Shown: in pieces, positions 1 to 8,138 of the stretch
How the letters are laid out: each line of letters begins with the position of its first letter
How positions within the stretch are numbered: the first letter of the stretch is position 1
Origin: Streptomyces antarcticus
GTDB lineage: Bacteria; Actinomycetota; Actinomycetes; Streptomycetales; Streptomycetaceae
Length of the DNA: 64,000 nt
Assembly: GCF_026627255.1 (NCBI RefSeq)
Contig: NZ_JAPNLM010000005.1
Span: 305,730 to 369,729 of the forward strand
Direction: 5' to 3'
Program-made: the position numbers and the translations under genes
The notes under the pieces: generated by a model
Told to the model about the DNA's origin: nothing
Databases searched by the model: none
The model's input: only the letters and a program-made list of their open reading frames with translations

Positions 1-302
1 CCGCGGCGGTCCGTGTCGCAGATGTAGCGGTTCAGCAGGCCGCGGTCCTCCAACCTGCTGACCAGGCGCGTCGTCGCGCTCTGGCTGAGGACCACCGAGT
101 CCGCGACCTGGTGCATCCGCAGGTGCCCGCCCGGTCCGCTGTGCTGGCGGCTGAGGACGTCCAGCAGCGAGTACTCGCGCACGCTGAGCCCGTGCCCCGT
201 CTGTAGCGCCCGCTCGATGTGCGCCTCGATCCGCCCGTGGAGGAGGGAGAGGGCGCACCAGCCCTGGGAAAGGGCGGTGAGTGCGCTGTCCGTGGCCGTC
301 AT
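1..302 (-). CDS. MarR-family transcriptional regulator (3' end outside window)
   Basis: The N-terminal 100 residues are visible, starting with MTATDSALTALSQGW. They contain the winged-helix signature of MarR regulators: VREYSLLDVLSR, then HQVADSVVLSQSATTRLVSRLEDRGLL and the start of the wing (RYICDTDRRG). The ATG at 302 fits the conserved family start. The frame runs off the left edge, so the dimerisation helices are missing. The gene is divergent from an MFS exporter 300 bp away, the usual arrangement in which MarR represses both itself and the exporter. The inducing ligand cannot be predicted. A cluster of repeated GCAA sites at 467-509 in the shared promoter region is the likely operator. 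Confidence 0.88.
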   Translation of the reverse strand, partial: MTATDSALTALSQGWCALSLLHGRIEAHIERALQTGHGLSVREYSLLDVLSRQHSGPGGHLRMHQVADSVVLSQSATTRLVSRLEDRGLLNRYICDTDRR

Positions 303-391
303 GGGCTCCTCCAACTGGAGATCCGGTGCTGCGGTGCTTCGGTGCTTCGGTGCGGAACGTTCGCGCGGGCCGCGCGGCCACAGCCACATCG

Positions 392-439
392 GCCGTAGCC
401 GCAGCCGCAGCCGTAGCCGCAGCCGCAGCCGCAGCCGTA
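392..439. repeat. Hexanucleotide tandem repeat (GCCGYA)x8
   Basis: Eight perfect-length hexamers in tandem: GCCGTA, GCCGCA, GCCGCA, GCCGTA, GCCGCA, GCCGCA, GCCGCA, GCCGTA. They lie in the MarR-MFS intergenic region, upstream of the operator-like sites. Slippage could change the spacing in this promoter region, but no function is shown. Confidence 0.9.
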
Positions 440-466
440 CCTGTGCCACCAGGATAGGCCACTCCC

Positions 467-509
467 GCAATATCCCGCGCTTGCAAATATCCCGCGTCTG
501 CAATTAATG
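467..509. promoter_or_regulatory. Candidate MarR operator between marR and the MFS gene
   Basis: Two near-identical 13-14 bp units, GCAATATCCCGCG (467-479) and GCAAATATCCCGCG (483-496), are followed by a third GCAA (500-503). TTGCA (481-485) and TGCAA (499-503) also form an inverted repeat with a 13 nt spacer. The AT-rich stretch AATTAATG just after stands out in very GC-rich DNA and suggests the promoter. MarR proteins commonly bind such sites in divergent promoters. Binding here is inferred. Confidence 0.5.
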
Positions 510-604
510 TGGACGCACGTAAGCAGCGACAGCACACATATGTCGCCCTCGGCGGCCGCGCGCCGCACCCCGCACCACCACCTCCCTGAAGGGCACCTCC
601 CCTC

Positions 605-1837
605 ATGCCTCTCGCACTCCTCGCCCTCGCCATCGGGGCCTTCGGGATCGGCACCACCGAATTCGTGATCATGGGCCTGCTCCCCGAGGTCGCCGGCGAC
701 TACGGCGTCTCGATCCCCACGGCGGGCTTCCTGGTCACCGGCTACGCCCTCGGCGTGGTCCTCGGCGCGCCACTGATGACCACCCTCGGCACCCGCATCC
801 CCCGCAAACGGATGCTGATGCTGCTCATGGGCCTGTTCATCGCGGGCAACGTGCTCTCCGCGCTCGCCCCCGCCTTCGGCGTCATGCTGGCCGGCCGCGT
901 CGTCGCCTCCCTCGCCCACGGCGCCTTCTTCGGCATCGGCGCGGTCGTCGCCGCCGAGCTCGTCGCCCCCGAGAAGAAGGCCGGCGCGATAGCGATGATG
1001 TTCACCGGCCTCACCGTCGCCAACGTGGTCGGCGTGCCCCTCGGCACCCTCGTCGGGCAGACCCTCGGCTGGCGCGTCACCTTCCTGATCGTCGCCGGAC
1101 TCGGCGTCCTCGGCCTGCTCGGCATCGCCAAGCTGGTGCCCGAGCTGCCCCGGCCCGCCGGCGGCGTCCGCATCCGCAGCGAGCTGGCCGCCTTCCGCAA
1201 CGTACAGGTGCTGCTCGCGATGGCGATGACCGTCCTCGGCTTCGGCGGCGTCTTCGCCGCGATCACCTACATCACCCCGATGATGACCAACGTCGCCGGT
1301 TTCGCCGACACGTCCGTCACCTGGCTGCTCGTCCTCTTCGGCCTCGGCATGGTCGCCGGCAACCTCATCGGCGGCCGGTTCGCCGACCGCGCCCTGATGC
1401 CCCTGCTGTACGTGTCCCTCGGCGCCCTCGCCGTCACGCTGGCGGTGTTCACCCTGACCGCCCACACGAAGGCCGGAGCGGCCGTCACCATCGTGCTCAT
1501 CGGCGCCCTCGGCTTCGCCACCGTGCCGCCGCTGCAGAAGCGGGTCCTCGACCAGGCCGCCGGCGCACCCACCCTCGCCTCCGCCGTGAACATAGGCGCC
1601 TTCAACCTCGGCAACGCCCTCGCCGCCTGGCTCGGCGGGCTCGTGATCGCCGCCGGCCTCGGCTGGACCGCTCCGAACTGGGTCGGCGCGGCCCTGGCCG
1701 CCTCTGCCCTCGTACTCGCCCTCGTCTCGGGCGCACTGGAGCGCCGTACGGCCGCCCGCCCGCTCGGCGGCGCCCCGGCCGGTGCGGACGGGGCCGAGGT
1801 CCCCGGGGCCGCCGCGCCCGTATCCGCCCACCACTGA
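605..1837 (+). CDS. MFS efflux transporter (DHA1, AraJ/Cml type)
   Basis: A 410-residue protein with about twelve hydrophobic segments. The N terminus (LAIGAFGIGTTEFVIMGLLP) is characteristic of the DHA1 drug/sugar exporters related to AraJ and the chloramphenicol exporters. The loop motif GTRIPRKRMLM between helices 2 and 3 matches the family's G-R-RR signature. It probably exports a toxic small molecule by proton antiport across the cell membrane. A divergent MarR gene at the left edge probably regulates it. The ATG at 605 is preceded by AAGG about 12 nt upstream and sits at the conserved family start. The substrate is unknown. Confidence 0.9.
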   Translation: MPLALLALAIGAFGIGTTEFVIMGLLPEVAGDYGVSIPTAGFLVTGYALGVVLGAPLMTTLGTRIPRKRMLMLLMGLFIAGNVLSALAPAFGVMLAGRVVASLAHGAFFGIGAVVAAELVAPEKKAGAIAMMFTGLTVANVVGVPLGTLVGQTLGWRVTFLIVAGLGVLGLLGIAKLVPELPRPAGGVRIRSELAAFRNVQVLLAMAMTVLGFGGVFAAITYITPMMTNVAGFADTSVTWLLVLFGLGMVAGNLIGGRFADRALMPLLYVSLGALAVTLAVFTLTAHTKAGAAVTIVLIGALGFATVPPLQKRVLDQAAGAPTLASAVNIGAFNLGNALAAWLGGLVIAAGLGWTAPNWVGAALAASALVLALVSGALERRTAARPLGGAPAGADGAEVPGAAAPVSAHH

Positions 1838-1860
1838 CACCCCCCGGAACCCACCCCGCA

Positions 1861-1908
1861 CCGAAGCCCCGTACCGGGGCGTACCGGGCCGTACCGAAGC
1901 CCCGTACC
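1861..1908. repeat. Short direct repeat, 15 bp x 2
   Basis: CCGAAGCCCCGTACC occurs at 1861-1875 and again at 1894-1908. Between the copies are further GTACCGGG-type variants. It fills most of the 100 bp between the MFS gene and the next gene. No function is evident. Confidence 0.8.
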
Positions 1909-1939
1909 CAGGCCCCGCACCGCTCAAGGAGCACGCACC

Positions 1940-2221
1940 ATGTCCCTCACCACCACCACCGCCCGCACCGCCGTCGCCCCGCTGACCAAGGCCTTCACGG
2001 CGCTCCAGCTCGACGCACCGGCCGCCGACCTGGTCGACGCCGTCCGGCCCGACGGCCTCTTCCACACCCTGCCGACCGCCCTCGACCGGCCGCTCCTCTT
2101 CATCGCCGGCGGGCTGCCCGGCCACCGCGACGGCCGCCTGATCGGCGCCATCGGCGTCGGCGGCGGGGCTCCCGACCAGGACCACGGCTTCGCCGCCGCG
2201 GCGCTCGACGCCCTGGTCTGA
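1940..2221 (+). CDS. GlcG/HbpS-like (DUF336) protein, shortened N-terminal half
   Basis: This 93-residue product matches only the C-terminal part of the GlcG/HbpS (DUF336) family: TKAFTALQL, then PLLFIAGGLPGHRDG and RLIGAIGVGGGAPDQDH. Family members are usually about 130-145 residues with an N-terminal helix-strand region. Here the opening MSLTTTTARTAVAP joins directly to the KAFTA segment, so about 45 residues seem to have been lost without breaking the frame. HbpS-type proteins bind haem or act with sensor kinases. Function of the shortened form is uncertain. The start has a good AAGGAG 9 nt upstream. A strong terminator follows the stop. Confidence 0.7.
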   Translation: MSLTTTTARTAVAPLTKAFTALQLDAPAADLVDAVRPDGLFHTLPTALDRPLLFIAGGLPGHRDGRLIGAIGVGGGAPDQDHGFAAAALDALV

Positions 2222-2235
2222 GCACGCCGGGTCGC

Positions 2236-2280
2236 GCGCCCGTGTCCCCCGTGCCACGTTGGTACGGGGGACACGGGCGC
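2236..2280 (+). terminator. Strong stem-loop terminator
   Basis: A 20 bp stem (2236-2255 with 2261-2280, one G-T wobble) closes a 5 nt loop, ACGTT. It starts 14 bp after the DUF336 stop codon. The structure also argues against a hexosaminidase start inside it and supports the downstream ATG at 2305. Confidence 0.85.
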
Positions 2281-2304
2281 ACGATGCGAAATCCGAGGCG
2301 GCAC

Positions 2305-3927
2305 ATGAGGGTCCACGTCATCGCGACGGCAACGGTCGCCGCGCTGGTCACCCTCGCCGTCCCGAGCTGCACCGCGGCCTCCGACGAGGCCCCCGCGGCA
2401 GCCCCCACCCCCGGAACCCGCGCCGCGGCGTCGGCCCGGGCCGCGACCCCCGGTGCGGCCGACCCGACCCCGGTCCCCACCCCGTCGCCGGCCCTCCCGC
2501 TGTCGACGGCCCCGAGCACCGTCCCCGCCGTACGCGAGCACGTTCCGGCCCGGGGCCCCGGCTGGAAGCCCGCCACCAGCGGCCGCGTGATCGTCCGCGC
2601 GGACGACGCCTCGGCACTCACCGACGAGGGCAAGCTGCTCGCGGGCGAACTGGGCATGGGCTTCGCCGAGGCACAGGACCCCGGCCCCGGCGACGTAGAG
2701 CTGTCCCTGGACGCCGGGGCCTCCGAGATGCCCGAGTCGTACACCCTCACCGTCAAGGACGGCCGGGCCAGGGTCACCGCCCGCGACGAGGCCGGCGTCT
2801 TCTACGGCACCCGCACCCTCAAGCAGGCCGTGAAGACGGCCGGCTCCGCGCCGGAGGGCACGGTGCGCGACGCCCCGGCCCGCCCGCAGCGCGGCCTCAA
2901 CCTCGACATCGCGCGCAAGAACTTCACCCCGGCCTGGATCGAGGACCGGATCCGCGAGATGGGCGACCTCAAACTCAACCAGCTCGGCCTGCACTTCTCC
3001 GACGACCAGGCCTTCCGCATCGAGTCCGAGAGCCACCCCGAGATCGTCTCCACGCCGCACCTGACCAAGGCGGACGTGCGCCGGATCACGGCCCTCGCCG
3101 CGAGCCGGCACATCACCGTCGTCCCGGAGATCGACTCTCCCGGACACCTCGGCGCGGTGCTGCGCGCCCACCCCGACCTGCAACTGCGCGACGTACAGGG
3201 CAAGGCGGTCAAGGGCGCGGTGGACATATCCAACCCGGCCGCGGCCAAGCTCATCGACGAACTGCTCCGCGAGTACCTGCCGCTGTTCCCCGGCGGGGCC
3301 TGGCACCTGGGTGCCGACGAGTACCAGGCCCTCGTCGTCCGTGACCCGCAGGCCTCCTTCCCGCGGCTCGCCGCCGCCGCCCGGGAGCGGTACGGCCCCA
3401 CGGCGCGCGTCCAGGACCTCGCGACGGGCTGGCTCAACGACCGCGCGGACGTGGTCCGCCCGTCCGGCAAGGCGCTCAAGGCCTGGAACGACGGCTTCTT
3501 CTCCGGCGGCGTGGCCAAGGCCGCCGAGGACATCCAGGTCGAATACTGGACCGGCAAGGAACTCGGCGCCCGCCCGCCGCTGGAGTACCTGCGCGAGGGC
3601 CGCAAGGTGGTCAACCTGAACGACGAGTACCTGTACTACGTCCTCGGCCAGCCCAACCAGTTCACCTACCCCACCGGCCGGCGCATCTACGAGGAGTGGA
3701 CCCCGCTGGTGCTCCGCGGCACCACCGCGGTGCCCGCCCGGTACGGGGCACAGATACTCGGAGCCCGGCTCGCCGTCTGGAGCGACCTGGCGAACGCCCA
3801 GACCCAGGCGCAGGTGGCGGAGGGCATCCGGACGCCGCTGGCCGCGCTCTCCCAGAAGGTGTGGGACGAGCGTCAACCCCGGCAGTCCTGGGCCGAGTTC
3901 AAGGCCCTGACCGACCGGATCCGGTGA
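2305..3927 (+). CDS. Secreted beta-N-acetylhexosaminidase (GH20)
   Basis: Glycoside hydrolase family 20 enzyme that removes terminal GlcNAc/GalNAc from chitin oligosaccharides, peptidoglycan fragments or glycoconjugates. The ATG at 2305 has GAGG 6 nt upstream and gives a signal sequence ending VPSC, a plausible lipobox, so a lipoprotein is likely. An Ala/Pro-rich linker follows, then a GH20b-like domain. The TIM barrel begins at RGLNLDIARKNF. The catalytic Asp-Glu pair is in HLGADEY near residues 337-338, and the substrate-assisted mechanism of the family is expected. In-frame starts at 2242 and 2284 lie within or just after the terminator hairpin and are less likely. The gene is monocistronic. 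Confidence 0.9.
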   Translation: MRVHVIATATVAALVTLAVPSCTAASDEAPAAAPTPGTRAAASARAATPGAADPTPVPTPSPALPLSTAPSTVPAVREHVPARGPGWKPATSGRVIVRADDASALTDEGKLLAGELGMGFAEAQDPGPGDVELSLDAGASEMPESYTLTVKDGRARVTARDEAGVFYGTRTLKQAVKTAGSAPEGTVRDAPARPQRGLNLDIARKNFTPAWIEDRIREMGDLKLNQLGLHFSDDQAFRIESESHPEIVSTPHLTKADVRRITALAASRHITVVPEIDSPGHLGAVLRAHPDLQLRDVQGKAVKGAVDISNPAAAKLIDELLREYLPLFPGGAWHLGADEYQALVVRDPQASFPRLAAAARERYGPTARVQDLATGWLNDRADVVRPSGKALKAWNDGFFSGGVAKAAEDIQVEYWTGKELGARPPLEYLREGRKVVNLNDEYLYYVLGQPNQFTYPTGRRIYEEWTPLVLRGTTAVPARYGAQILGARLAVWSDLANAQTQAQVAEGIRTPLAALSQKVWDERQPRQSWAEFKALTDRIR

Positions 3928-3939
3928 CGGCGGACGTAC

Positions 3940-4007
3940 GGTCGTCCCCTCCACGCGGTCGTCCCCGCTGTGCGGTCGTACCTTCCGCGCGGTCGTCCCC
4001 TACACGT
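3940..4007. repeat. 17 bp tandem repeat x 4
   Basis: Four consecutive 17 bp units beginning GGTCGT start at 3940, 3957, 3974 and 3991, with a partial fifth at 4008. The first is GGTCGTCCCCTCCACGC. The array fills the gap between two convergent genes and supplies the last codons of the DUF3040 gene (DDHV). Confidence 0.85.
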
Positions 4008-4323
4008 GGTCGTCGAGGCTCCGGCGGGCCGTGCGGTCCCGGCCCTGCCAGCGCCGGAGGACCCATCGGCCGAGCAGCGGCAGGGCCGTCACCACGGTCA
4101 GCGTCCACGTGGCCGCGAACGCCCAGATCAGGGGCTGCGACACGGTGACCGAGGCCGCGACGAGCAGCGCCACCGTCACCGCGCCGAGCAGGCAGGCCGC
4201 CACGATCCGGTGCCGCCGGGGACCTGAGCGCAGCATCCGGTCGAGGGAGCGGTCTCCCCTGAGTTCGGCCTCGATCGCGGAGAGGGCGCGCTGCTCGCGA
4301 TCCGAGAGTCCGGCTCCGTCCAT
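4000..4323 (-). CDS. DUF3040 domain membrane protein
   Basis: A 107-residue protein of the actinobacterial DUF3040 family. The N-terminal cytoplasmic motif LSDREQRALSAIEAEL is the family hallmark. Two hydrophobic helices follow (IVAACLLGAVTVALLVAA and the segment around WAFAATWTLTVVTALPLL), then a basic tail. GGAGG lies 9 nt before the ATG at 4323. No biochemical role is established for the family. The last codons are provided by a tandem repeat, so the C terminus (DDHV) may vary between strains. Convergent with the hexosaminidase gene. Confidence 0.88.
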   Translation of the reverse strand: MDGAGLSDREQRALSAIEAELRGDRSLDRMLRSGPRRHRIVAACLLGAVTVALLVAASVTVSQPLIWAFAATWTLTVVTALPLLGRWVLRRWQGRDRTARRSLDDHV

Positions 4324-4426
4324 GGCGACGTACCTCCGTCGGCTCGGCCACCGGCCGCGGGGCGCGGTCGGCGGCCTCTGACCGGCGAATACCCGTCCTG
4401 GCGCGGTCCAACCCCGCGCCGTGGCG

Positions 4427-5242
4427 TCACCAGATGGCGGCGACCCACTCCGGGTGGTCGATGAACGGGTTCCGGTTGTGCTGGTAGCTGTCGAATATGA
4501 CCTGGTTGCGGCGCTTCTCGAAGGCGTCCGGCGGGTCCTGCTGGCTCCACTGCTTCAGGACGCTGATCCGGCCCATGGCCGGGGCGGAGCCGTTGTTGAC
4601 CTTGTCGTTCATTTCGAGGTTCGCGAAGCCGTCGCCGCCTTCGTAGCGGACCGCCATGTAGAGCAGCATCCGCGCCACGTCGCCCTTGACGGCGTTGCGC
4701 GGCTCGAAGGAGTCGGAGTCGGTGAGGCTGCCGGGAGCTTCGCCGACGGGGCTGCCGCCCATGTCGAAGTCCTTGTTCCCGCGGGTGCTGTTGACGGTGA
4801 CGTCCTCGGGGCGCAGGTGGTGCAGGTCGGTGCCCGGGCCGGTGGCGGTGCCGAAGTCGCCGTGGCTCTTGGCCCAGACGTGCTCGCGGTTCCAGTCGTT
4901 GGCCCCGCCGCCGTTGGTGGACTTGGACTGGGAGCGGCCGGAGTAGAGCAGGATGACGTTGTTCGGGTTCGCGGGGTCTTGGTCGGTCACCTTCAGGGCG
5001 TTCCACACGCCGTCGTAGTTCACCTTCGACTGGGACTTGATGATGGTGTGCAGGGCGGCCTTCAGCGCGGCTCCGGTCTTGCCCTCCGCGGCCGCGTAGT
5101 ACGGCTCGACGGCGGCGGAACCGGTCGCGGCGGCGTGGGGAGCCGCCGTCCGCTCCTGTCCGGCCGTGGCGGTGGCCGGTACGGCCAGCAGGGCGACCGC
5201 CGCGAGGCCGGCGGCCGCGGGAGTCAGGCGGGAGAATCTCAT
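4427..5242 (-). CDS. Secreted endonuclease I family nuclease
   Basis: A 271-residue secreted nuclease of the endonuclease I (PF04231) family. From the ATG at 5242 there is a Sec signal peptide (MRFSRLTPAAAGLAAVALLA, cleavage near ATATAG). The catalytic beta-beta-alpha metal motif is visible as DWNREHVWAKSHG, followed by DLHHLRPEDVTVNSTRGN and the GDVARMLLYMAVRY segment found in these enzymes. It should cleave extracellular DNA or RNA, for nutrient salvage or during developmental lysis. Longer in-frame upstream extensions lack a signal sequence at the N terminus, so the 5242 start is preferred. No operon partner. Confidence 0.88.
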   Translation of the reverse strand: MRFSRLTPAAAGLAAVALLAVPATATAGQERTAAPHAAATGSAAVEPYYAAAEGKTGAALKAALHTIIKSQSKVNYDGVWNALKVTDQDPANPNNVILLYSGRSQSKSTNGGGANDWNREHVWAKSHGDFGTATGPGTDLHHLRPEDVTVNSTRGNKDFDMGGSPVGEAPGSLTDSDSFEPRNAVKGDVARMLLYMAVRYEGGDGFANLEMNDKVNNGSAPAMGRISVLKQWSQQDPPDAFEKRRNQVIFDSYQHNRNPFIDHPEWVAAIW

Positions 5243-5348
5243 GACGTGGGGGTTCCTCTCCACGCACCGTCCCCGCCCTTGCGGTTGGCGGGGTGTCAGG
5301 TGGCAGAGCGAGGCTCGCATTGTCATGTGCTGATCAGGTGAAAACCAT

Positions 5349-5866
5349 GTGTCCGGCACGCGGAAATCAGTGCTCCCGCCGGGGTGGCCGCCCGCCCCCC
5401 GCCTGGCGCGCGACCTGGCCGCCCACGGCCTGGCGGTGCCACGGGACTTCACCGTCTTCCAGACCACCGCACGGCTCTACCGGCTGCTGGACGAGGTATC
5501 CGTGACGGGTGCCGGGGCGACATCCCGGACCCCCTGCCGAGTCCGGTCGAGCGGGGGCCTTCCTCGTCCGGTTTCCGCGGGACCGGCAGGGCCGCGTCCT
5601 CTGGTACCTCTGCCCGCGACCGTCGGAAGAGGCGTTCGTCGTGCACTCCCACCTCGACCACGCGTACGAGGGGGACCGCCTCGGCGGCACCGAGGAGCGG
5701 CGAACCGCGATGCTCTGCTGCGCGCCCTCGCTCGAGGAGCTCGCCCACCGCTTCCGGGATCGGGATCAGGCTGTGGAGCGCGGTCACCGTCGGCGACCCG
5801 TCCGGGCTCGATCCGCTGCTGCGCGACTACCCGGAGCACTACGCGCCGCCCGCGCCGGAGGCGTGA
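5349..5866 (+). pseudogene. Frameshifted conserved hypothetical gene
   Basis: One protein is recoverable only by changing frame. It opens with LPPGWPPAPRLARDLAAHGL and RLYRLLDEVSV (frame of 5349), continues as PLPSPVERG in a second frame (5531-5557), then GAFLVRFPRDRQGRVLWYL to LEELAHRFRDRDQ in a third. It ends with RLWSAVTVGDPSGLDPLLRDY and YAPPAPEA, stopping at 5866. Frame changes are near 5510, in the G-run at 5552-5556, and near 5755-5766, where GGGATC is duplicated. The pieces read as a single Streptomyces hypothetical protein of about 170 residues with unknown function. Either it is a true pseudogene or the sequence has several indel errors. Confidence 0.7.
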
Positions 5867-5898
5867 ACCGCCGCGCGGCGGTTCACGCCTCCGGCGCG
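5851..5898. terminator. 48 bp perfect palindrome between convergent genes
   Basis: Positions 5851-5874 are the exact reverse complement of 5875-5898, a 24 bp perfect inverted repeat with no spacer. It contains the stop codon of the plus-strand pseudogene and ends 3 bp before the stop of the minus-strand binding-protein gene. A bidirectional terminator is the simplest role. On RNA the central bases would form the loop. Confidence 0.85.
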
Positions 5899-5900
5899 CG

Positions 5901-6713
5901 TCAGCTGCCCGCCGTGACCTGCGGGGCCGGGTCGTACTTGAAGTTCGCCGGCCCGAAGTTCTTCTTCACGGCGCGGTCCCAGGAGCCGTCCTCGACCATC
6001 TTCCGCAGCGCGTCGTTGATCTTGCCCTGGAGTTCCTTGTCGCCCTTCTTGACGCCGATGCCGTAGTTCTCGTTGCTCAGGCTCTGGCCCGCCAGCTTGA
6101 ACTTGCCCTCGTTGCCCTTGCGCGCCACGTACCCGGCCAGGATGGCGTTGTCCGTGGTCATGGCGTCGGCCTGGTTCTCCTGGAGGGCGACGAGACACTC
6201 GGAGTATCCGGGGAGCTCCAGGATGCTCGCCTTCGGCGCCAGGTTGGTCCTGATGTTCTCCGCCGAGGTGGATCCCGTCACGGAGCAGAGCCTCTTGCTG
6301 TTGAGGTCCTCCGCCTTCGTGATGCTGGTGTCGGTGGCGCGTACGAGCAGGTCCTGGTGCGCGACGAAGTACGGGCCGGCGAAGTCGACCTTCTCCTTGC
6401 GCTTGTTGTTGATCGAGTAGCTGGCGGCGACGAAGTCGACCTCGTTGTACTGGAGCAGCAGCTCGCGGTCGTTGCTGTAGACCTGCTTGAACTCGACCCG
6501 GTCCGCGCTGTAGCCGAGCCGCTTCGCCACGTAGGTGGCGACGTCCACGTCGAAGCCGGTGAACGATCCGTCGGCCTCGCGGAACCCGATGCCCGGCTGG
6601 TCGAACTTGATGCCGATGGAGATCCCCTTGGTCTCTTCGTCGCCACCGCATCCGGAGGTGGTCAGGACGAGGGCGATCACTGCGGAGACCGCGCCGACCT
6701 GGGGAACCTTCAT
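5901..6713 (-). CDS. Glutamate-type ABC transporter substrate-binding lipoprotein
   Basis: A 270-residue extracytoplasmic solute-binding protein of family 3 (PBPb fold), closest by eye to GluB-like glutamate/polar amino-acid binding proteins. The signal sequence ends LTTSGC, a good lipobox. GFREADGSFTGFDVDVATYVA and DFVAASYSINNKRKEKVDF are family signatures, as is the C-terminal KINDALRKMVEDGSW. The start at 6713 has an A/G-rich site (GGAAAGAG) upstream. No permease or ATPase gene lies nearby, so it is an orphan that may share a distant transporter. A 48 bp palindrome terminates it. Confidence 0.88.
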   Translation of the reverse strand: MKVPQVGAVSAVIALVLTTSGCGGDEETKGISIGIKFDQPGIGFREADGSFTGFDVDVATYVAKRLGYSADRVEFKQVYSNDRELLLQYNEVDFVAASYSINNKRKEKVDFAGPYFVAHQDLLVRATDTSITKAEDLNSKRLCSVTGSTSAENIRTNLAPKASILELPGYSECLVALQENQADAMTTDNAILAGYVARKGNEGKFKLAGQSLSNENYGIGVKKGDKELQGKINDALRKMVEDGSWDRAVKKNFGPANFKYDPAPQVTAGS

Positions 6714-6928
6714 GCTGCACTCTTTCCTCGGAACGCGGGACGTGCGCGGGGATCGCCTGCGCACGTGGAACCGCGGGGACGTGGGGGGACGTCGTGACAC
6801 GTGTACGAGGAAGCTAGGAAGGCGACGGCCGCAGCGTCACTAGATCTGAGTAAAACTTGAGGATAACGATCCGGATCGGCCGCCGAATCTCCGGCCGAAA
6901 CGGTCCGGAGCGGGATAAAGGGGTGGGC

Positions 6929-8029
6929 ATGGGAGCACGTTCGGTACGCATCGACGGAAGCACGCTGCTGCTGGGCGAGGGGGTGCGGATCCGGTTCGTC
7001 CGGACCCTGCGGCTGCCCGAGACGGGTACGCACGCGCTGCCCCCGGGCCTCGGTGACTTCCCGCTGCGCAGGGTCGAGGACTATCCCGGCACGGTGCCGC
7101 CGGAGTGGCTGGCGAAGGGCGGCGTGATGCTGCCCGTCTACCTGCGCGAGGCGATGTGGCTCAGCTTCGGGGGGACCCTGGAGCCCGCCGCCCTCCAGGT
7201 CGGCGTCGGCAAGGTGTGCGCCGTCTCCGGCGAGCGCTGGACGGGGCGGCCCGCCCGTACCCCGCAGAACTACGTGGTGCTGCCGCGCCAGCCGTGGCTG
7301 GACGGGATCAACTCGGGCGAGGGCACCGTGCGCCAGTTCGTCGCCGTACCGCTGGGGCTCGGCGCCACCGTCGAGGGGCAGGTCACCGGCGAGGAGACGA
7401 CCGGCGGAGTGCAGCTCCAGGCGTTCCCGCTGCGTACGGCGCCGCTCGCCGCATGGCGCCGGGCGGAGGAGGAGCGGCTCCGGGCGGAGCGGGAACGACT
7501 CCGGGCGCCCCTCCCGCGGTACGGCACGGGCCCGGGAGCGCCCGGCGGGTACGGGGGCGCGGTGCCCATGCCGATGGCGGCGGCCCCGGGCGGCTTCCCC
7601 CAGCCCGGATCGGCGCCCGCGCGTGCCGCGGCGGTCCCCGCCCCCGCGATGGGGCTCGGGGCCGGCGGCTCCATGCGCCAGGAGGTCTACCGGGACGACC
7701 GGCCGCTGTCCGACTGGGACGAGGAGCCGGCGGCCCGGGTCTTCGTCCACCTGGTGACCCCGCCCGCGTGGCGCCGCATCACCGGGGAGGAGGCGCCGCC
7801 CTCACCCGTCGACCGGGCCGCCTACACGCGGGCCGGCCTGCCCTGGTTCGACTACTACGACGAGTCCGGGACCGACCTCGCGCCGGCCGGACCCCTGGGG
7901 CAGGTCAAGCCGGTGGGGGAGTGGCTGGGAGACGACCACACCCCGTGGTCCGAGCCGGTTCCCGGCCAGATCAAGCCGCTCGGAAACGCCCCGCGGCCGG
8001 GCAAACCCGTGCAGGACGGCGACTGGTGA
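6929..8029 (+). CDS. Conserved actinobacterial protein of unknown function
   Basis: A 366-residue cytosolic protein with no signal sequence or membrane segment. The first 190 residues are well structured, with LRLPETGTHALPPGLGDFPL, VMLPVYLREAMWLSFGG and a segment PRQPWLDGINSGEGTVRQF. A charged, low-complexity linker (residues about 190-260) follows. A conserved tail carries MRQEVYRDDRPLSDW, an R-I-T-G-E segment and YTRAGLPWFDYYDE. I recognise the layout as recurrent in Streptomyces but know no assigned function. AAGGGG precedes the ATG at 6929; a GTG at 6923 is an alternative. A TerD-family gene begins 109 bp downstream on the same strand, which hints at a stress-related role. Confidence 0.8.
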   Translation: MGARSVRIDGSTLLLGEGVRIRFVRTLRLPETGTHALPPGLGDFPLRRVEDYPGTVPPEWLAKGGVMLPVYLREAMWLSFGGTLEPAALQVGVGKVCAVSGERWTGRPARTPQNYVVLPRQPWLDGINSGEGTVRQFVAVPLGLGATVEGQVTGEETTGGVQLQAFPLRTAPLAAWRRAEEERLRAERERLRAPLPRYGTGPGAPGGYGGAVPMPMAAAPGGFPQPGSAPARAAAVPAPAMGLGAGGSMRQEVYRDDRPLSDWDEEPAARVFVHLVTPPAWRRITGEEAPPSPVDRAAYTRAGLPWFDYYDESGTDLAPAGPLGQVKPVGEWLGDDHTPWSEPVPGQIKPLGNAPRPGKPVQDGDW

Positions 8030-8138
8030 CGCCGCCGGGCGGCGGACCGGCGGCCGGGATCGTACGTTCGCCCGGCCCGCCGCCCGGAGCCCGTGGGACC
8101 ATGGCCGGGCAGATCCCGGCAAACGGAGGGGGAGTTCG

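Noticed and set aside
392..439. CRISPR-like repeat run
   Set aside because: Units are 6 bp and contiguous with no spacers; a microsatellite.
299..2257. 650-codon open frame on the minus strand
   Set aside because: It is antisense to the MFS and GlcG-like genes; composition is Gly/Asp/Glu/Arg-rich without family motifs, as expected from GC-rich shadow frames.
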